Below are positions 42,590-52,745 of a DNA stretch of 64,000 nucleotides, piece after piece. The DNA lies in the NCBI RefSeq assembly GCF_021412625.1, contig NZ_JAKCFI010000001.1, positions 744,001 to 808,000 on the forward strand, in the 5' to 3' direction. The notes below the pieces were generated by a model. The model searched no databases, had not been told where the DNA came from, and saw only the letters and a list, made by a program, of their open reading frames with translations. Numbering within the stretch: the stretch's first letter is position 1; each line of letters opens with the position of its first letter. This DNA is from Myxococcus stipitatus. Lineage in GTDB: Bacteria > Myxococcota > Myxococcia > Myxococcales > Myxococcaceae. Made by a program: the position numbers and the translations under genes.

Positions 42590-43384
42590 ATGCCATGCCT
42601 TCTCTGGAGGGTTGTCATCACCGGCGCCGTCTCGCTGGCGGGCTTCTCCTGCGCGGAAAGCCGGCGCTACTACGCGAGGTCGGAGCTTCCCATCCTCGAC
42701 GGCAGATTCGACCTCGTCGTTGCTCCGGGGCCATGGGGGCACCCTGACATCCCAACGGTCGTCGCGGACTCTTCCAGCGGTGTCCCGGACGATCTCGTCC
42801 TCCCTGTGTTGAGGACGCTCATGTCGCTTCCTGGTGGGGCCGATGCTTGCGACCCGAATACAGGTGGGCCCCGTCCTGATGCCTCGGAGTACTGCGTGGC
42901 CGTGTATCGGACTCCACAGGATTGGCGCGTGACATGGCCGCTGCGGAACCTGGTGAAGGAGCAGGCGGCGTGTCAGCCTCCCTTCGGAGGAGTGGATGAT
43001 GAGGACTTCGGACGGGAAGTTCCTGTCGTGGGCTTTGCCCACAATCATCCATGTGGAACGGGCATCAGCAGCCCGGACCTGAATCAGTTTCCCGCAATGA
43101 AGGGGCCTGACGGCCTATGGACGATGGTTGCTTTTGCCACGAGTCCGAGTGGGCGACTGGCACGTGATTCCCATAACGGACTGATACTTGCCTGGGGATG
43201 GCTTGCCACGGGACATAGGGATCGACCTCGGTTCTACAAGTGGAATGCCGCGGGAGAGGTCTTCATTTGGGATGAAGAAGTGGCGACTTGGTCATTCCGC
43301 GCGAAGTGTCGTCCACGTGAGTCCATTGGAATTCGTGGTCCGAGGGCATTGCTGCCAGACTGTTCACCCGAATTGACGTGGTAG
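42590..43384 (+). CDS. Exported JAMM/MPN-like putative metalloprotease
   Basis: 264 residues from ATG 42590. An N-terminal hydrophobic segment (VVITGAVSLAGFSC) looks like an export signal; the lipobox is imperfect. The notable motif is VGFAHNHPCGTGISSPD: H151-x-H153, then S160-x2-D163, the JAMM zinc-site pattern HxH...SxxD, with Glu143 upstream. RadC-like proteins carry the same HNHP start, but the spacing to Ser is one residue shorter than usual. The gene has visibly lower G+C than its neighbours, especially from 43020 to 43380, suggesting acquisition. A lipoprotein gene follows 22 bp later. Peptidase activity is inferred from the motif only. Confidence 0.72.
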   Translation: MPCLLWRVVITGAVSLAGFSCAESRRYYARSELPILDGRFDLVVAPGPWGHPDIPTVVADSSSGVPDDLVLPVLRTLMSLPGGADACDPNTGGPRPDASEYCVAVYRTPQDWRVTWPLRNLVKEQAACQPPFGGVDDEDFGREVPVVGFAHNHPCGTGISSPDLNQFPAMKGPDGLWTMVAFATSPSGRLARDSHNGLILAWGWLATGHRDRPRFYKWNAAGEVFIWDEEVATWSFRAKCRPRESIGIRGPRALLPDCSPELTW

Positions 43385-43406
43385 ACGAGACGCGGAGCCC
43401 TGTTCG

Positions 43407-43895
43407 ATGACCAAGCTTCCCTACGGCATCCTGCTCGCAACGTTCCTGCCCATTGGCTGCATCGTGACGGGTGCGTCTTCCACGGAGAGGGGCTCGTCCG
43501 AGCGCACCGTGTCACCCATTCTTGTTCCGGATGCATCCGGCATGCCTGCATCCGATGCGGGCATGCCGTCCCTGGTGGATGGGGGAATCGACTGGCCGGA
43601 GGACCTCCGCCCGCTGGCGACGCTGGAGGGCTCCGCGCTTCTCGCGGCACATGCGGCGTTGCAAGCGTTGCTCGAGTCCTTTCCCAAGGAGTACGCCTCG
43701 GACTGCTCCTACTCCGCCAAGGCGATGGACGTCGCGGTCGGGCAGTCCTCGGGTTTGTACTTCGTCGAAATCACGCGGCGCCTGGAGCGCTGTGGCTGGG
43801 CGTCGCCGGGGTTCAATCCCTCCCCGCACTGGTTCGAGCTCTACGCGGTGACGCCGGAAGGGAAGGTCCTGGCTCGCTACCCGTACCACCCCTGA
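43407..43895 (+). CDS. Small lipoprotein next to the JAMM-like gene
   Basis: 162 residues. The N-terminus MTKLPYGILLATFLPIGC is a lipoprotein-type signal with Cys18, although Pro at -3 is atypical. A low-complexity tether with PDASGMPASDAGMP leads to a compact C-terminal domain of ~100 residues: LAAHAALQALLESFPKEYASDCSYSAKAMDVAV, FVEITRRLERCGW and HWFELYAVTPEGKVLARYP in separate blocks, with two cysteines that could form a disulfide. No family recognised. It sits 22 bp after the JAMM-like gene, so they form a pair; an immunity or inhibitor role would fit the arrangement but is speculative. Confidence 0.78.
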   Translation: MTKLPYGILLATFLPIGCIVTGASSTERGSSERTVSPILVPDASGMPASDAGMPSLVDGGIDWPEDLRPLATLEGSALLAAHAALQALLESFPKEYASDCSYSAKAMDVAVGQSSGLYFVEITRRLERCGWASPGFNPSPHWFELYAVTPEGKVLARYPYHP

Positions 43896-43908
43896 GTCAT
43901 CGCCGGGC

Positions 43909-43930
43909 GAGGGGCACGTGGCGTCCCCTC
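43909..43930. terminator. Hairpin between convergent genes
   Basis: GAGGGG (43909-43914) pairs with CCCCTC (43925-43930) and extends through ACG/CGT past one bulged C, giving nine pairs and a 3-nt loop. It lies between the lipoprotein stop (43895) and the stop of the opposing flavin oxidoreductase (43939). No T-run. Confidence 0.5.
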
Positions 43931-43938
43931 CGCGGGTC

Positions 43939-44991
43939 TCAAAGCGACGGGTAGTCCACGTACCCCTCGGCGCCGGCCGTGAAGAAGGTCTGGGGCTGGG
44001 GCATGGCCAGCTCCGCGCCCTGCTTCAGGCGGGCGACGAGGTCCGGATTGGCGACGAACGGACGACCGAAGGAGATGAGCTCGGCGCGCCCCGCGTCGAG
44101 CGCGGCCTGGGCGCTGTCCCGCGACATGCCCCCGTTGAAGATGATGGGGCCGCTGAAGGCCTGGCGGATGGCCGCCTCCGTCGCCGGGAAGCCCTCGTGG
44201 GGATTCGCGATCAGATGCACATACGCGAGCCCCCGCAGCTCACGCGCCAGGGCCTCGTATTGCTCCAACACACCCGACCTCTCCGGCAGGTCGTTGTACG
44301 TGTTGAACGGTGACAGCCGGATGCCCACGCGCTCCGGGCCGATGGCTCCCGCGACTGCCTTCGCCACCTCCACCACGAAGCGCGAGCGGTTCTCCATGTT
44401 CCCGCCATACGCATCCTCGCGCCGGTTGCTGTGCGGGTGGAGGAACTGCTCGAGCAGGTAGCCGTTCGCGGCGTGCAGTTCGACGCCGGCGAAGCCCGCG
44501 TCGACGGCGTTCCTCGCGGCCTGGACGAACTCGTCCCGGGCCGCGCTCACGTCCGCCTCGCTCATCGCCTCCGGCTCGGACATGGGCAGGAGCCCCTCCT
44601 GGTCCGTGTAGATGGTCCCCTCGGCGCGGATGGCGCTCGGGGCCACGATTCGCGCGCCCTGCGGGAGGTTGAGCCTGTGCGCGATGCGCCCCACATGCAT
44701 GAGCTGCGCGAACATGTGCCCGCCCACCGCGCGAACGCTCGCGGTGACCTCCTTCCACCCCTCCACGTGCGCTCGCGTATACATCCCAGGGATTCGCGAG
44801 TAGCCCATCGCGTTGACCGAGGGCGCGAAGCCCTCGCTGATGATGAGGCCCGCCGTGGCGCGCTGCGTGTAGTACTCCCGGATCAGCGCGTTCGGGAGGC
44901 CACCGAGCGCGCGACTGCGCGTCATGGGCGCCATGACGACGCGGTTGGCCAGCTCGACGTTTCCCAGACGAAATGGAGTGAAGAGACTCAT
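43939..44991 (-). CDS. Old yellow enzyme-family NADH:flavin oxidoreductase
   Basis: 350 residues from ATG 44991 (MSLFTPFRLGNVELANRVVMAPMTRSRA). The FMN-dependent TIM-barrel signature is complete: NRVVMAPMTRSRA, YYTQRATAGLIISEG, AQLMHVGRIAH, GFAGVELHAANGYLLEQFL with the substrate-binding His/Asn pair (HAAN), DAYGGNMENRSRF, GIRLSPF, and a C-terminal phosphate loop FNGGMSRD...ISFGRPFVANPD. These enzymes reduce activated alkenes, nitro compounds or maleimides. It is cytosolic. It is divergent from the LysR gene at 45080, the usual arrangement for xenobiotic- or electrophile-responsive enoate reductases. Confidence 0.96.
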   Translation of the reverse strand: MSLFTPFRLGNVELANRVVMAPMTRSRALGGLPNALIREYYTQRATAGLIISEGFAPSVNAMGYSRIPGMYTRAHVEGWKEVTASVRAVGGHMFAQLMHVGRIAHRLNLPQGARIVAPSAIRAEGTIYTDQEGLLPMSEPEAMSEADVSAARDEFVQAARNAVDAGFAGVELHAANGYLLEQFLHPHSNRREDAYGGNMENRSRFVVEVAKAVAGAIGPERVGIRLSPFNTYNDLPERSGVLEQYEALARELRGLAYVHLIANPHEGFPATEAAIRQAFSGPIIFNGGMSRDSAQAALDAGRAELISFGRPFVANPDLVARLKQGAELAMPQPQTFFTAGAEGYVDYPSL

Positions 44992-45070
44992 GTGTGTTCC
45001 CCGTGGTGCGTGATGGGGGAAAGACTGCGCCCCGGCCGATTCGCCGCCAATGACTGCGTTCTGGAAGTAC

Positions 45071-45088
45071 TGTCCAACCATGCGGACA
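45071..45088. promoter_or_regulatory. Possible operator over the LysR start
   Basis: TGTCC (45071-45075) and GGACA (45084-45088) form a 5-bp dyad with an 8-bp spacer that includes the LysR ATG at 45080. It would suit autorepression of the regulator in the 88-bp divergent spacer. The arms are short, so chance is possible. Confidence 0.3.
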
Positions 45089-45994
45089 ATCCAGCAGGCC
45101 GACCCGAACACCGTCATCACTTTCCTGGAGGTCGCCGAGCAGCGCAGCTTCCGAGGCGCCTCACGACGGCTCGGCATCCCGAGGTCGACCGTGAGCCAGC
45201 GCGTCGCGGCGCTCGAGGCGCACCTGAGAGTGCGCCTCTTCTCCCGGACCACCCGCAGCGTGACACTCACCGACATCGGCGCCAGCTACCAACGCGAGGT
45301 CGCGCCCGCCATCGCGGCCCTGCGGGAAGCCGAGGCGCTCATCGGCCGCCTCCAGTCACGCCCCAGCGGACGGCTCCGGATGACCCTGCCGTTCGAGCTG
45401 GGCCAGCGCACGCTCGGCGACGTGTTCGCGAAGTACTCGGCGCGCTACCCGGACGTGCAGCTCGAGGCGGAGCTGATGGACCGACGGGCGAACCTCATCG
45501 AGGAAGGCTTCGACCTCGCGGTGCGCATCGGCCAGCTCGATGACTCGCGCTTCATCGCCCGCCGCCTGGGTGGCGCTCAGCGCGTCGGCGTCTACGCCAG
45601 TCCGGCCTACCTGCGCCGCGCCGGTGTTCCGAAGACGCCCAAGGACCTGGCCCACCACCGCTGCCTGGCGATGACGGGCTCCAGCACGCCGACGACCTGG
45701 ACGTTCCGGGGCGACAAGCGGGTGCGCAACGTGGCCATCGTCCCCAGTGTGTCGGTCAACAGCCTCCAGGTGTTGCTGGAGCTGACCGTCGCGGACCTGG
45801 GCCTCGCGCGCCTCTCGCCCATCTATGCCGCCCCCGAGGTCGCGAACGGACGGCTCCGCGAGGTGCTGCAGGCGTACGCGCCGTCGCCGATCCACCTCTT
45901 CGCCGTCTATCCCAGCGCCCGCAACCTGTCGCCCGCGGTGCGGGCGATGGTGGAGTTGCTCACCGAATACTTCTCCTCGGCGCCGTGGGCATGA
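45080..45994 (+). CDS. LysR-family regulator of the flavin oxidoreductase
   Basis: 304 residues from ATG 45080 ([20 protein letters not shown]); an upstream ATG at 45050 would add ten residues not typical of the family. The helix-turn-helix is [30 protein letters not shown] in two stretches, then [20 protein letters not shown]. The effector domain has [17 protein letters not shown] and [26 protein letters not shown], the same subgroup as the regulator at 36985. Divergence from the old yellow enzyme gene implies that it controls that gene and itself. Confidence 0.93.
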   Translation: MRTIQQADPNTVITFLEVAEQRSFRGASRRLGIPRSTVSQRVAALEAHLRVRLFSRTTRSVTLTDIGASYQREVAPAIAALREAEALIGRLQSRPSGRLRMTLPFELGQRTLGDVFAKYSARYPDVQLEAELMDRRANLIEEGFDLAVRIGQLDDSRFIARRLGGAQRVGVYASPAYLRRAGVPKTPKDLAHHRCLAMTGSSTPTTWTFRGDKRVRNVAIVPSVSVNSLQVLLELTVADLGLARLSPIYAAPEVANGRLREVLQAYAPSPIHLFAVYPSARNLSPAVRAMVELLTEYFSSAPWA

Positions 45995-46028
45995 ATCTGG
46001 CCCAGCAACCCGTCCCGGGGCGGCGGAC

Positions 46029-47765
46029 TCAGCGTTCGCGCAGCCGGGCGGTGAGCGCGACGAGGTGCTCCCTCGCCGGAGTGATGACGCCGGGGTCCTG
46101 TGTCTCGAGCGCGAGCCGGAAGCGCGCGATGGCCGACGACAGCGCCTCGCGTGGCAGGCCGGTGAGCTGGACGTGCAGCGCGTCCGCGCGCGCCAGGGCC
46201 GTCGTGTTCGGCAGCGCGTCCTGCGGATGCAGCTTCAGCGCAGCCATCTGCTTGCGTGCCTCGGCGATCTGCTCGGGGGACAGCTTCCCGGGGCGCTGCT
46301 CGATGACGAACGCCTCCTTGCGACCATTGGACACGGCGGTCACCTCGACCTCGAGGATGCCGTTGAGGTCGTAGGTGAAGCGCACGTCGATGGCCTGTTC
46401 TCCGGCGGGCGCGGGCGGCAGGCCGGCGAACGAGAACTCACCCAGCTTCACGTTGTCGCTGCACATGGCGTGTTCGCCCTGGAAGACCTCCACCTCGATT
46501 TCGCGCTGGAAATCGCTCATCGTCCGGTAGCGCTCGACCCGGCTGGCGGGAATCACGGTGCCTCGCTCCAGGATGGGGCTGAAGATGCCACTGATGTGCC
46601 GGTGGCCCGCCTGGGCCGCCGTGCTGACCCCGAGCGTGAACGGCGCCACGTCCGTGACGACCATGTCGTCCACGGCCTGGTCGCCGGCCTTCATCGCCGC
46701 CTGCACGGCGGCGCCCATGGCGATGGCCTCGTCGGGCGGGAGCTTGCGCAGCGGCAGGCGGCCGAAGACCTGCGCCGCGAACGTCGCGATGCACGGCATC
46801 CGGGTGGAGCCTCCGACGAGCAGCACCTCGTCGATGTCCTGGGGCTGGAGCGACGCGTCCTGGAGCGCGCGGTGGATGGGCCCGCGCATGCGCTCGAGCG
46901 CGGGGGACCAGGCCCGCTCGGCCTCCTCTCGGGTCAGCTCGAGGTCGACATCCAGTCGACGGTCCTCCGCGACCGGCAGGCCGGGGAGGCTGACGCGGGT
47001 CGCCTCCGACAGGGACAGCCGGCGCTTGGCCACCTCGCACGCCTCGCGCAGCCGCGCCCAGCCCGCGGGGTGGGGCTCCACGTCCACGCCCTTCGTCGCC
47101 TGCAGGCGGGCCGCGAGGTGCCGCGCCAGCAGCGTGTCGAAGTCCTCGCCGCCCAGCCTGGCGTCCCCGGCGGACGCCTGGATCTCGACCACGCCCTCGA
47201 TGATTTCGAGCACGGTGACGTCGAACGTCCCGCCACCCAGGTCCAGCACGACGGCCTTCAGCTCGCGCTGTCGCTCATGGAGTCCATAGGCGAGCGCCGC
47301 GGCGGTGGGCTCGTTGATGATGCGCTCGACCTTGAGTCCGGCGATGGCCCCCGCGTCCTTCGTGGCCTGCCGCTGCGGGTCTCCGAAGTAGGCGGGGACG
47401 GTGATGACCGCCTCCTCGACCGGGACGCCCAGGAAGGCCTCCGCGTCGCGCTTGAGCGCCGCGAGCACCAGCGAGGAGAGCTCCTGCGGCGAGAACGTCC
47501 GGTCGCCCAACCGATAGGCGCGGTCGGTGCCCATGTCTCGCTTGAAGGCGACGGCCGCGAGCTCCGGGTGGAGGATGCCCCGCGCGCGCGCCGAGGCGCC
47601 CACGAGGTAGGCCCCCTGTTCGTCGAGCGCGACGGCGCTGGGCGTCAGGTACTCACCCAACGCATTGGGGATGAGGACGGGGCGGCCGTCCTGGAACACG
47701 GACACCAGCGAGTACGTGGTGCCCAGGTCGATGCCGAGGATGGGAGGCTTGGAGGACGGGGTCAT
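46029..47765 (-). CDS. Hsp70 (DnaK)-family chaperone, specialised paralogue
   Basis: 578 residues from ATG 47765. Nucleotide-binding domain: [66 protein letters not shown], and [11 protein letters not shown]; the linker-like [12 protein letters not shown]; then the substrate domain [17 protein letters not shown] and [12 protein letters not shown], and a short lid. It is shorter than housekeeping DnaK (~610-640) and lacks the C-terminal disordered tail and EEVD-like end. It overlaps the upstream J-like gene by 4 bp (ATGA), so the two are translationally coupled. It probably serves specific clients rather than general folding. No grpE is nearby. Confidence 0.93.
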   Translation of the reverse strand: MTPSSKPPILGIDLGTTYSLVSVFQDGRPVLIPNALGEYLTPSAVALDEQGAYLVGASARARGILHPELAAVAFKRDMGTDRAYRLGDRTFSPQELSSLVLAALKRDAEAFLGVPVEEAVITVPAYFGDPQRQATKDAGAIAGLKVERIINEPTAAALAYGLHERQRELKAVVLDLGGGTFDVTVLEIIEGVVEIQASAGDARLGGEDFDTLLARHLAARLQATKGVDVEPHPAGWARLREACEVAKRRLSLSEATRVSLPGLPVAEDRRLDVDLELTREEAERAWSPALERMRGPIHRALQDASLQPQDIDEVLLVGGSTRMPCIATFAAQVFGRLPLRKLPPDEAIAMGAAVQAAMKAGDQAVDDMVVTDVAPFTLGVSTAAQAGHRHISGIFSPILERGTVIPASRVERYRTMSDFQREIEVEVFQGEHAMCSDNVKLGEFSFAGLPPAPAGEQAIDVRFTYDLNGILEVEVTAVSNGRKEAFVIEQRPGKLSPEQIAEARKQMAALKLHPQDALPNTTALARADALHVQLTGLPREALSSAIARFRLALETQDPGVITPAREHLVALTARLRER

Positions 47766-49315
47766 GAGCGATGACAGAGGGGACGGAGCGCGGCCTCGAA
47801 GTCGGCCAGGTGCTGTGTCATCCGGGACCAGGCCTCGGCCGAGTCCTGCCCGGGAGCCGTGTCGCGAGTGACGCGTTGATGGAGCTGGAGGCGCAGCTTG
47901 GAGAAGCCTCCGACGAACGGGAGACAGTCCCGCGCCCCTGCCTGACTCACCATCCGCAGGAGCGCGGCGCAGGTGGCCTCGCGGTCGGACTCGGGGACGG
48001 CGGCGCAGAGCGCGGTCGCGGCCTTCCCGGCGGCCTCGAGTCGATGCTCGCGCAGCCTGCGTTGGGAGTGCTCCAGGGCCCCCCCTATCACCGCGACCAC
48101 GCAGAAGACGGCCACGATGATGGCGGCGCTGAGCGCCACCTGCCGGAAGCCGCGCGTCCGCCAGAAGGGGAGCGCCTGGCCGGGCCCGGAGCCCGTCGAG
48201 GCCGCCTGCCCGGCGGCGCGTTCCGGGCGTGCCTCGCTCGCGAGGTCCTCCCCGAACACGGAGAGGTAGAGCGGGCACCGCTGCTGGAGGCTCGCGAGCG
48301 CCGCCGCGGCGAGGGCGGGCTCCCTTCGCCTGTAGGCCCGGAGCGATTCGTGGAGTGTCGGCAACTGGCTGCCCTGCAGCGGCAGGCGCGCGAGCACCAT
48401 GCGCACCGCCTGGGGGAAGCCGTCGTCGAGCGCCGCCAGCTCCTGGAGCATCGTCCAGGTCGCGGTCATCCGTTCGCCCTCGAAGGCCTCCATCAGGTCC
48501 TCGGCCTTCAGCCACGACGCGTACAGCGCCGTCACGGCGCGCGCGGCGTCCGCGTGTCCCTGTTCGTGGAGTCGGAGCAGGACGAAGACGAAGAACTGGG
48601 GGCGGGGCGGGGTTTCGTCGGGCGTGCGTTGGAAGACCTCGAACGCGACCTTCATGACCCTGCCGAGCTGCGCCCACTCCTCGGCCTCCAGCAGGTGTTC
48701 GGCGAAGCCCCACAGGAACGAGGGCTTCACGACGGTGGCGAGCAGGTGGAGCTCTTCCTCGGTCAACCGCGCGGGGAAGTTCCGGGCGAACTCCAGGAGC
48801 AGCGCGGAGTGCCCCTGGTAGAACGCGTCCCGGTACGCCTGGGCCGCTTCATCCGTGCGCCCCGCCGCGAGCAGCGCCTGGACGAGCCACTTCCGGGCCT
48901 CGATGGCGTCGGGCACGGCCTCGACGGCCTCGCGGGCGATGTCCACGGGCGCGTCCACGGGGGCGTCGTGCGGGAGCCGGCTGAACCGCTCCCGGAACGC
49001 GTCGAGGCGTTGCTCGTGGGTCCTCGCGCTCCGCGCCGTCGAATCCGAAGGGTCGGTCGCCTCGGGCGGAGGCCCGGCGGGCGGGGCGGCGGGCGGTTCG
49101 TCGGGTGGCGGGGCCGGCGCCGCCTGGGTGCGAGGTGGCTCCACCCCGTCCTGGGCGGCCTTGAGGACTTCGTAGGCGGCGCGGAGCCGGGCGAAGCCCT
49201 CCGGATCGACCTCCGGCTTTCGGGTCTTCAGCAGACGCAGGTAGCCGCGGCGGACGAGGTCGGGCGGCGCGTCCGGGCCCACCCCCAGCTCACTGCGCGC
49301 CTCTTCGAGAGTCAT
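47762..49315 (-). CDS. J-like, membrane-anchored partner of the Hsp70 gene
   Basis: 517 residues from ATG 49315. Residues 1-55 read like a J domain: [51 protein letters not shown] in parts, with the final FxxLxxAYEVL helix typical of DnaJ, but the loop that should carry HPD is degenerate (KTRKPEVD). A Pro/Ala linker, a helical TPR-like region (~110-370; [24 protein letters not shown]), one membrane helix at ~390-412 ([20 protein letters not shown]) and a Cys-containing C-terminal domain follow. The 4-bp overlap with the Hsp70 gene makes a co-chaperone role likely even though the HPD is missing. Confidence 0.85.
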   Translation of the reverse strand: MTLEEARSELGVGPDAPPDLVRRGYLRLLKTRKPEVDPEGFARLRAAYEVLKAAQDGVEPPRTQAAPAPPPDEPPAAPPAGPPPEATDPSDSTARSARTHEQRLDAFRERFSRLPHDAPVDAPVDIAREAVEAVPDAIEARKWLVQALLAAGRTDEAAQAYRDAFYQGHSALLLEFARNFPARLTEEELHLLATVVKPSFLWGFAEHLLEAEEWAQLGRVMKVAFEVFQRTPDETPPRPQFFVFVLLRLHEQGHADAARAVTALYASWLKAEDLMEAFEGERMTATWTMLQELAALDDGFPQAVRMVLARLPLQGSQLPTLHESLRAYRRREPALAAAALASLQQRCPLYLSVFGEDLASEARPERAAGQAASTGSGPGQALPFWRTRGFRQVALSAAIIVAVFCVVAVIGGALEHSQRRLREHRLEAAGKAATALCAAVPESDREATCAALLRMVSQAGARDCLPFVGGFSKLRLQLHQRVTRDTAPGQDSAEAWSRMTQHLADFEAALRPLCHRS

Positions 49316-49490
49316 TCGCCCAGGACGCTACACCGCGCGTCCTGGCACTCCTAGTGGCAAGGGCAAGCGGTTTCGCGAGACAACCGAGGGAAACAGGACG
49401 GCAGGCGAGCGGGCTCGGAAGTCGCTGGGCGTCAGACCTGGAATGGAGCATGAAAGTGACCCGCTCGGTCGTTCTAGACTCCACCCGTTC

Positions 49491-52400
49491 ATGGCGCGTC
49501 CCTCCCGCACCCTCCACGTGTTCCCCGACGCCGGCCGGCGGCAGGCGGCGCTGCGCGCGCGGGAAGACGTGCGAGGGCTGGCGTTGGGTGCGGACCTGCT
49601 CACCTGGGACGAGCTGCTGCGGGGGCTGGGCGGCGCGCGCGAGCTGAACCGGAGACCGTGTCCGGCGGTCGTGTCGCGGACGGTGATGGCGGCGCTGGGC
49701 GCGAAGGTGGAGGACGCGTCGTTCGGCGACTTCGTGCGCGAGCCCGCCTTCGCCCGGGCCGCGCTGGACGTGGTGCTGGACCTCAAGGCGGGGCGGCTGT
49801 CGCCGCGCGAGTTCCAGGACGCGCTGGAGGCCCTCCCGCCCGAACGGCAGAAGCGCGCCCGGGTGCTCGCCCGCCTGTACCACCTGTACGAGCAGAAGCT
49901 GGCCGAGCTGGGGCTCGCGGACGCCGAGGACGTGCTGCGCGGCGCGCGCGAGGCGCTGGGGCGGGGCGCCTGGCCCTCGGGCTGGGAGGGCGTGGGGACG
50001 CTGGTCCTGCACGGCGTCTACGACGTGCGGCCCTCGGGCCTGGAGCTGCTCCTGGCGCTGGCGGCGGCCTGCGAGTCGCGGCGCGTGGCGCTCCGGGTGG
50101 AGACGCCCGTGGGCGGCTCGCCCGTCGCGGACGCGGCGTTGGCCTCGCTGTTCCGGGCCTTCGAGAACCGCGGCGAGTCCATGCCGCACGTGGACCTCTT
50201 CAAGGCGGACGTCACCTTCGAGGCGCGGCCCTTCATCGACCTGGGCCGCCATCTCTTCTCGCCCCGCGCGGGCCGCGGGCTGCTCGAGGCGGCGGCGGTC
50301 CAGCCCCGCGTGTGGAGCGCCGCCACGGTCCGGGACGAGGCGCGGCTGGTGGCGCGCGACGTGCGCCGGCTCATCTCCCAGGGCGTGGCTCCCGGGGACA
50401 TCGCGGTGGCGTACCGGGAGCTGGGCGCGGAGGCGGGCTGGCTCGCGGAGGCGCTCGGGGAGCTGGGCGTGCCGGTGCGCCTGCCCTGGGGCGAGCCGCT
50501 CGCCCTCGCGGGGCCGGTGCGGCTGGCGCTCGACCTGCCGTTGCTGGTGGAGGACGGCTTCCCGTCGGAGCGCGTGGCGGAGCTCGTGTCCAGTCGCTAC
50601 GCGCCCACGCTGTCGCGAGGGGCTCCCGAGGCGCCCGCGAGCCTCTTCGCGCTCGCCGCCGTGCGGGATGACCGGCTGGGCGCGGTGCGCAGGCGCGGCT
50701 CGCAGCAGGGCCGTGGGGCGTATGACGTGCGCCTCGACGGGCTCGCGCGGCGGCTCCAGGCGCTCCAAGGCTCGCGGCCGGACAACGCCGCGCGGGTGCA
50801 CGCCGTGCGCCTGCTGCGCGAGCGCTGCCTGCGGCTCGTGGAGGCCTGTCGCCGCATCCCCGAGAAGGGACCCCTCGAGGGCCTGCTCTCGGCGTGGTGG
50901 CAGGTGGTGGAGCAGCTGGGGCTGATGGACTCCGAGGGTCTCCTGGAGGCGCGCGAGGAGGGCGGTCTGGCCGGGCGCGCGCTCGACGCCCGGGCCCGCG
51001 ACGAGTCCGCGCGTCACGCGCTCCGCGCGCGCGTCCAGGGGCTGCTCAGGACGTTGAAGGCCGTGGGCGGCGGGCCGGAGCTGCGGCGACGGACGTTCGG
51101 TCGGTGGCTCAAGGACGCCATGGCGGAGGCCCGGCTTCCTCCGAGAGGGCCTCGGGGCGCCGCCGTGGAGGTGCTGGACGCGGCCGAGGTGCCGGGCCGC
51201 TCCTTCCGGCACCTGTTCCTCGCCGGCCTCACAGAGGGGCGCTTCCCGGGGCGGGACGCGCCCTCGCCGCTGTTGAGCGACGCGGAGCGCTCGGCGCTCA
51301 ACCAGCACCTGGGACGGGACGTGTTCCGCCTCACGGGGGGCGAGTTCGAGGACCGCGCGCCGTGGCGGTTGACGGAGGACCGGCTGTTGTTCGCCAGCGC
51401 GCTGGTGGCGTCGGAGGAGTCGCTGAGCCTGTCGTTCGCGATGGAGGGGGCGGGAGGGCAGGAGCAGGTGCCGTCCTCGTTCCTGGAGGAGGTGCGCCGG
51501 CTCACCGCGCTCAAGTGGACGCCGCGCTCGCTGCCGCCCATCCCCCCGCTGGACGAGGTGCTCACCGAGTCCGAGCTCCGCCGCTGCGTGGCGCTGGAGG
51601 CGCTGGCCCAGCCGAAGCTGCGCGTCACCGAGCCGGACGCGGCGGCCCCCCTGCTCAAGCGGCACTTCGACAAGGAGGCGTGGTACTCGGGCGCGCGCGA
51701 GCTGTCGTTGGTCGAGGTGGAGCGCCTGTTCTTCTTCGGGGACCCGAACCGCAAGCCGGGGCCCTACACGGGGTCGGTGGACGGGAACACGCTGCGCGAG
51801 TCGCTGCGCGAGGCGTTCCGGTTCGACCTCACCCGTCCGCTGTCCGCCTCGGCGCTGGCGCGCTTCGGCAACTGCGGCTTCCAGGGCTTCCTCACGTACG
51901 GGCTGAAGGTGACCGAACCGGACCGCCCCGGCGAGGAGTTCGACGCGCGCGGGCGGGGCACCTTCTGGCACTACGTGGTGGAGAAGGTCTTCGAGACGCT
52001 GAAGGCGAACGACCTGCTGGGCAAGGCGCCGGAGGAGGTGCCGGAGGAGGTGCTGGACGCGGCGCTCGCGTCGGCGGCGGCGCACTTCGAGAAGCTGTAC
52101 CACGTGGGGCACCCGGAGCTGTGGAAGCTGGCGATGGAGCGCGCCAAGGCGATGGCCCGGCGCATCCTCGTGGACGAGCGGCGCGGCCTGCCCTTCGACC
52201 GCATGGTGCCCCAGGGCTTCGAGCTCGAGTTCGGCCCGGCGGCGGACGACGACAAGTGGCGCAACGTCGTCCTGCCCATCGACGGGGACGCCATCTTCTT
52301 CGAGGGGAAGATCGACCGGCTCGACGTCGCGGGCGGCGACGTGGGCGTCATCGACTACAAGTCCGGCAAGCTGGACAAGGGGGAGCTGAAGAAGCGCCTG

Positions 52401-52745
52401 CTCACCTCCGACTTCCAGCTCCCGCTCTATCTCTACGCGGCGCGGGCGAGCGGTCATCGCGACGCGCGTCAGGCGGCGTGGTTCTCCCTGCGTACCGGGG
52501 CCACCATCCACCTGTCGGACATCATCCCGGCGCCGGAGCTGGAGGAGCTGCTGTCCACCGACCCGGAGGTCCGCGCGAAGGTGGCGCAGAAGGAGGGGGG
52601 CCGCAACCTGCCCAACGCGGTGGAGTCGCTGGTGAACACGCTGCGCGCGGGCCAGTTCGCCGCGAGGCCCCAGGACTGTGGCGCGTGTGGCTTCCGCGCC
52701 GTGTGCCGCATCACCGAGCGGCGCATGACGGAGGAGGGCGGATGA
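49491..52745 (+). CDS. addB: AddB-type helicase-nuclease subunit (PD-(D/E)XK, Fe-S staple)
   Basis: 1084 residues from ATG 49491. The N-terminal ~750 residues resemble UvrD-like helicase folds without a Walker A GxGKT, as in RexB/AddB-like subunits; AEVPGRSFRHLFLAGLTEGRFPG is the characteristic AddB/RecC-like block. The C-terminal RecB-type nuclease has DARGRGTFWHYVVEKVF, GKIDRLDV, VIDYKSGK (the D...DxK catalytic set) and DFQLPLYLYA. Cys near 794 (FGNCGFQG) plus CGACGFRAVC near 1063-1071 match the iron-sulfur staple of AddB nucleases. It overlaps the helicase gene by 4 bp. Role: double-strand break end processing for recombination; the symbol is by family and arrangement. Confidence 0.85.
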   Translation: MARPSRTLHVFPDAGRRQAALRAREDVRGLALGADLLTWDELLRGLGGARELNRRPCPAVVSRTVMAALGAKVEDASFGDFVREPAFARAALDVVLDLKAGRLSPREFQDALEALPPERQKRARVLARLYHLYEQKLAELGLADAEDVLRGAREALGRGAWPSGWEGVGTLVLHGVYDVRPSGLELLLALAAACESRRVALRVETPVGGSPVADAALASLFRAFENRGESMPHVDLFKADVTFEARPFIDLGRHLFSPRAGRGLLEAAAVQPRVWSAATVRDEARLVARDVRRLISQGVAPGDIAVAYRELGAEAGWLAEALGELGVPVRLPWGEPLALAGPVRLALDLPLLVEDGFPSERVAELVSSRYAPTLSRGAPEAPASLFALAAVRDDRLGAVRRRGSQQGRGAYDVRLDGLARRLQALQGSRPDNAARVHAVRLLRERCLRLVEACRRIPEKGPLEGLLSAWWQVVEQLGLMDSEGLLEAREEGGLAGRALDARARDESARHALRARVQGLLRTLKAVGGGPELRRRTFGRWLKDAMAEARLPPRGPRGAAVEVLDAAEVPGRSFRHLFLAGLTEGRFPGRDAPSPLLSDAERSALNQHLGRDVFRLTGGEFEDRAPWRLTEDRLLFASALVASEESLSLSFAMEGAGGQEQVPSSFLEEVRRLTALKWTPRSLPPIPPLDEVLTESELRRCVALEALAQPKLRVTEPDAAAPLLKRHFDKEAWYSGARELSLVEVERLFFFGDPNRKPGPYTGSVDGNTLRESLREAFRFDLTRPLSASALARFGNCGFQGFLTYGLKVTEPDRPGEEFDARGRGTFWHYVVEKVFETLKANDLLGKAPEEVPEEVLDAALASAAAHFEKLYHVGHPELWKLAMERAKAMARRILVDERRGLPFDRMVPQGFELEFGPAADDDKWRNVVLPIDGDAIFFEGKIDRLDVAGGDVGVIDYKSGKLDKGELKKRLLTSDFQLPLYLYAARASGHRDARQAAWFSLRTGATIHLSDIIPAPELEELLSTDPEVRAKVAQKEGGRNLPNAVESLVNTLRAGQFAARPQDCGACGFRAVCRITERRMTEEGG

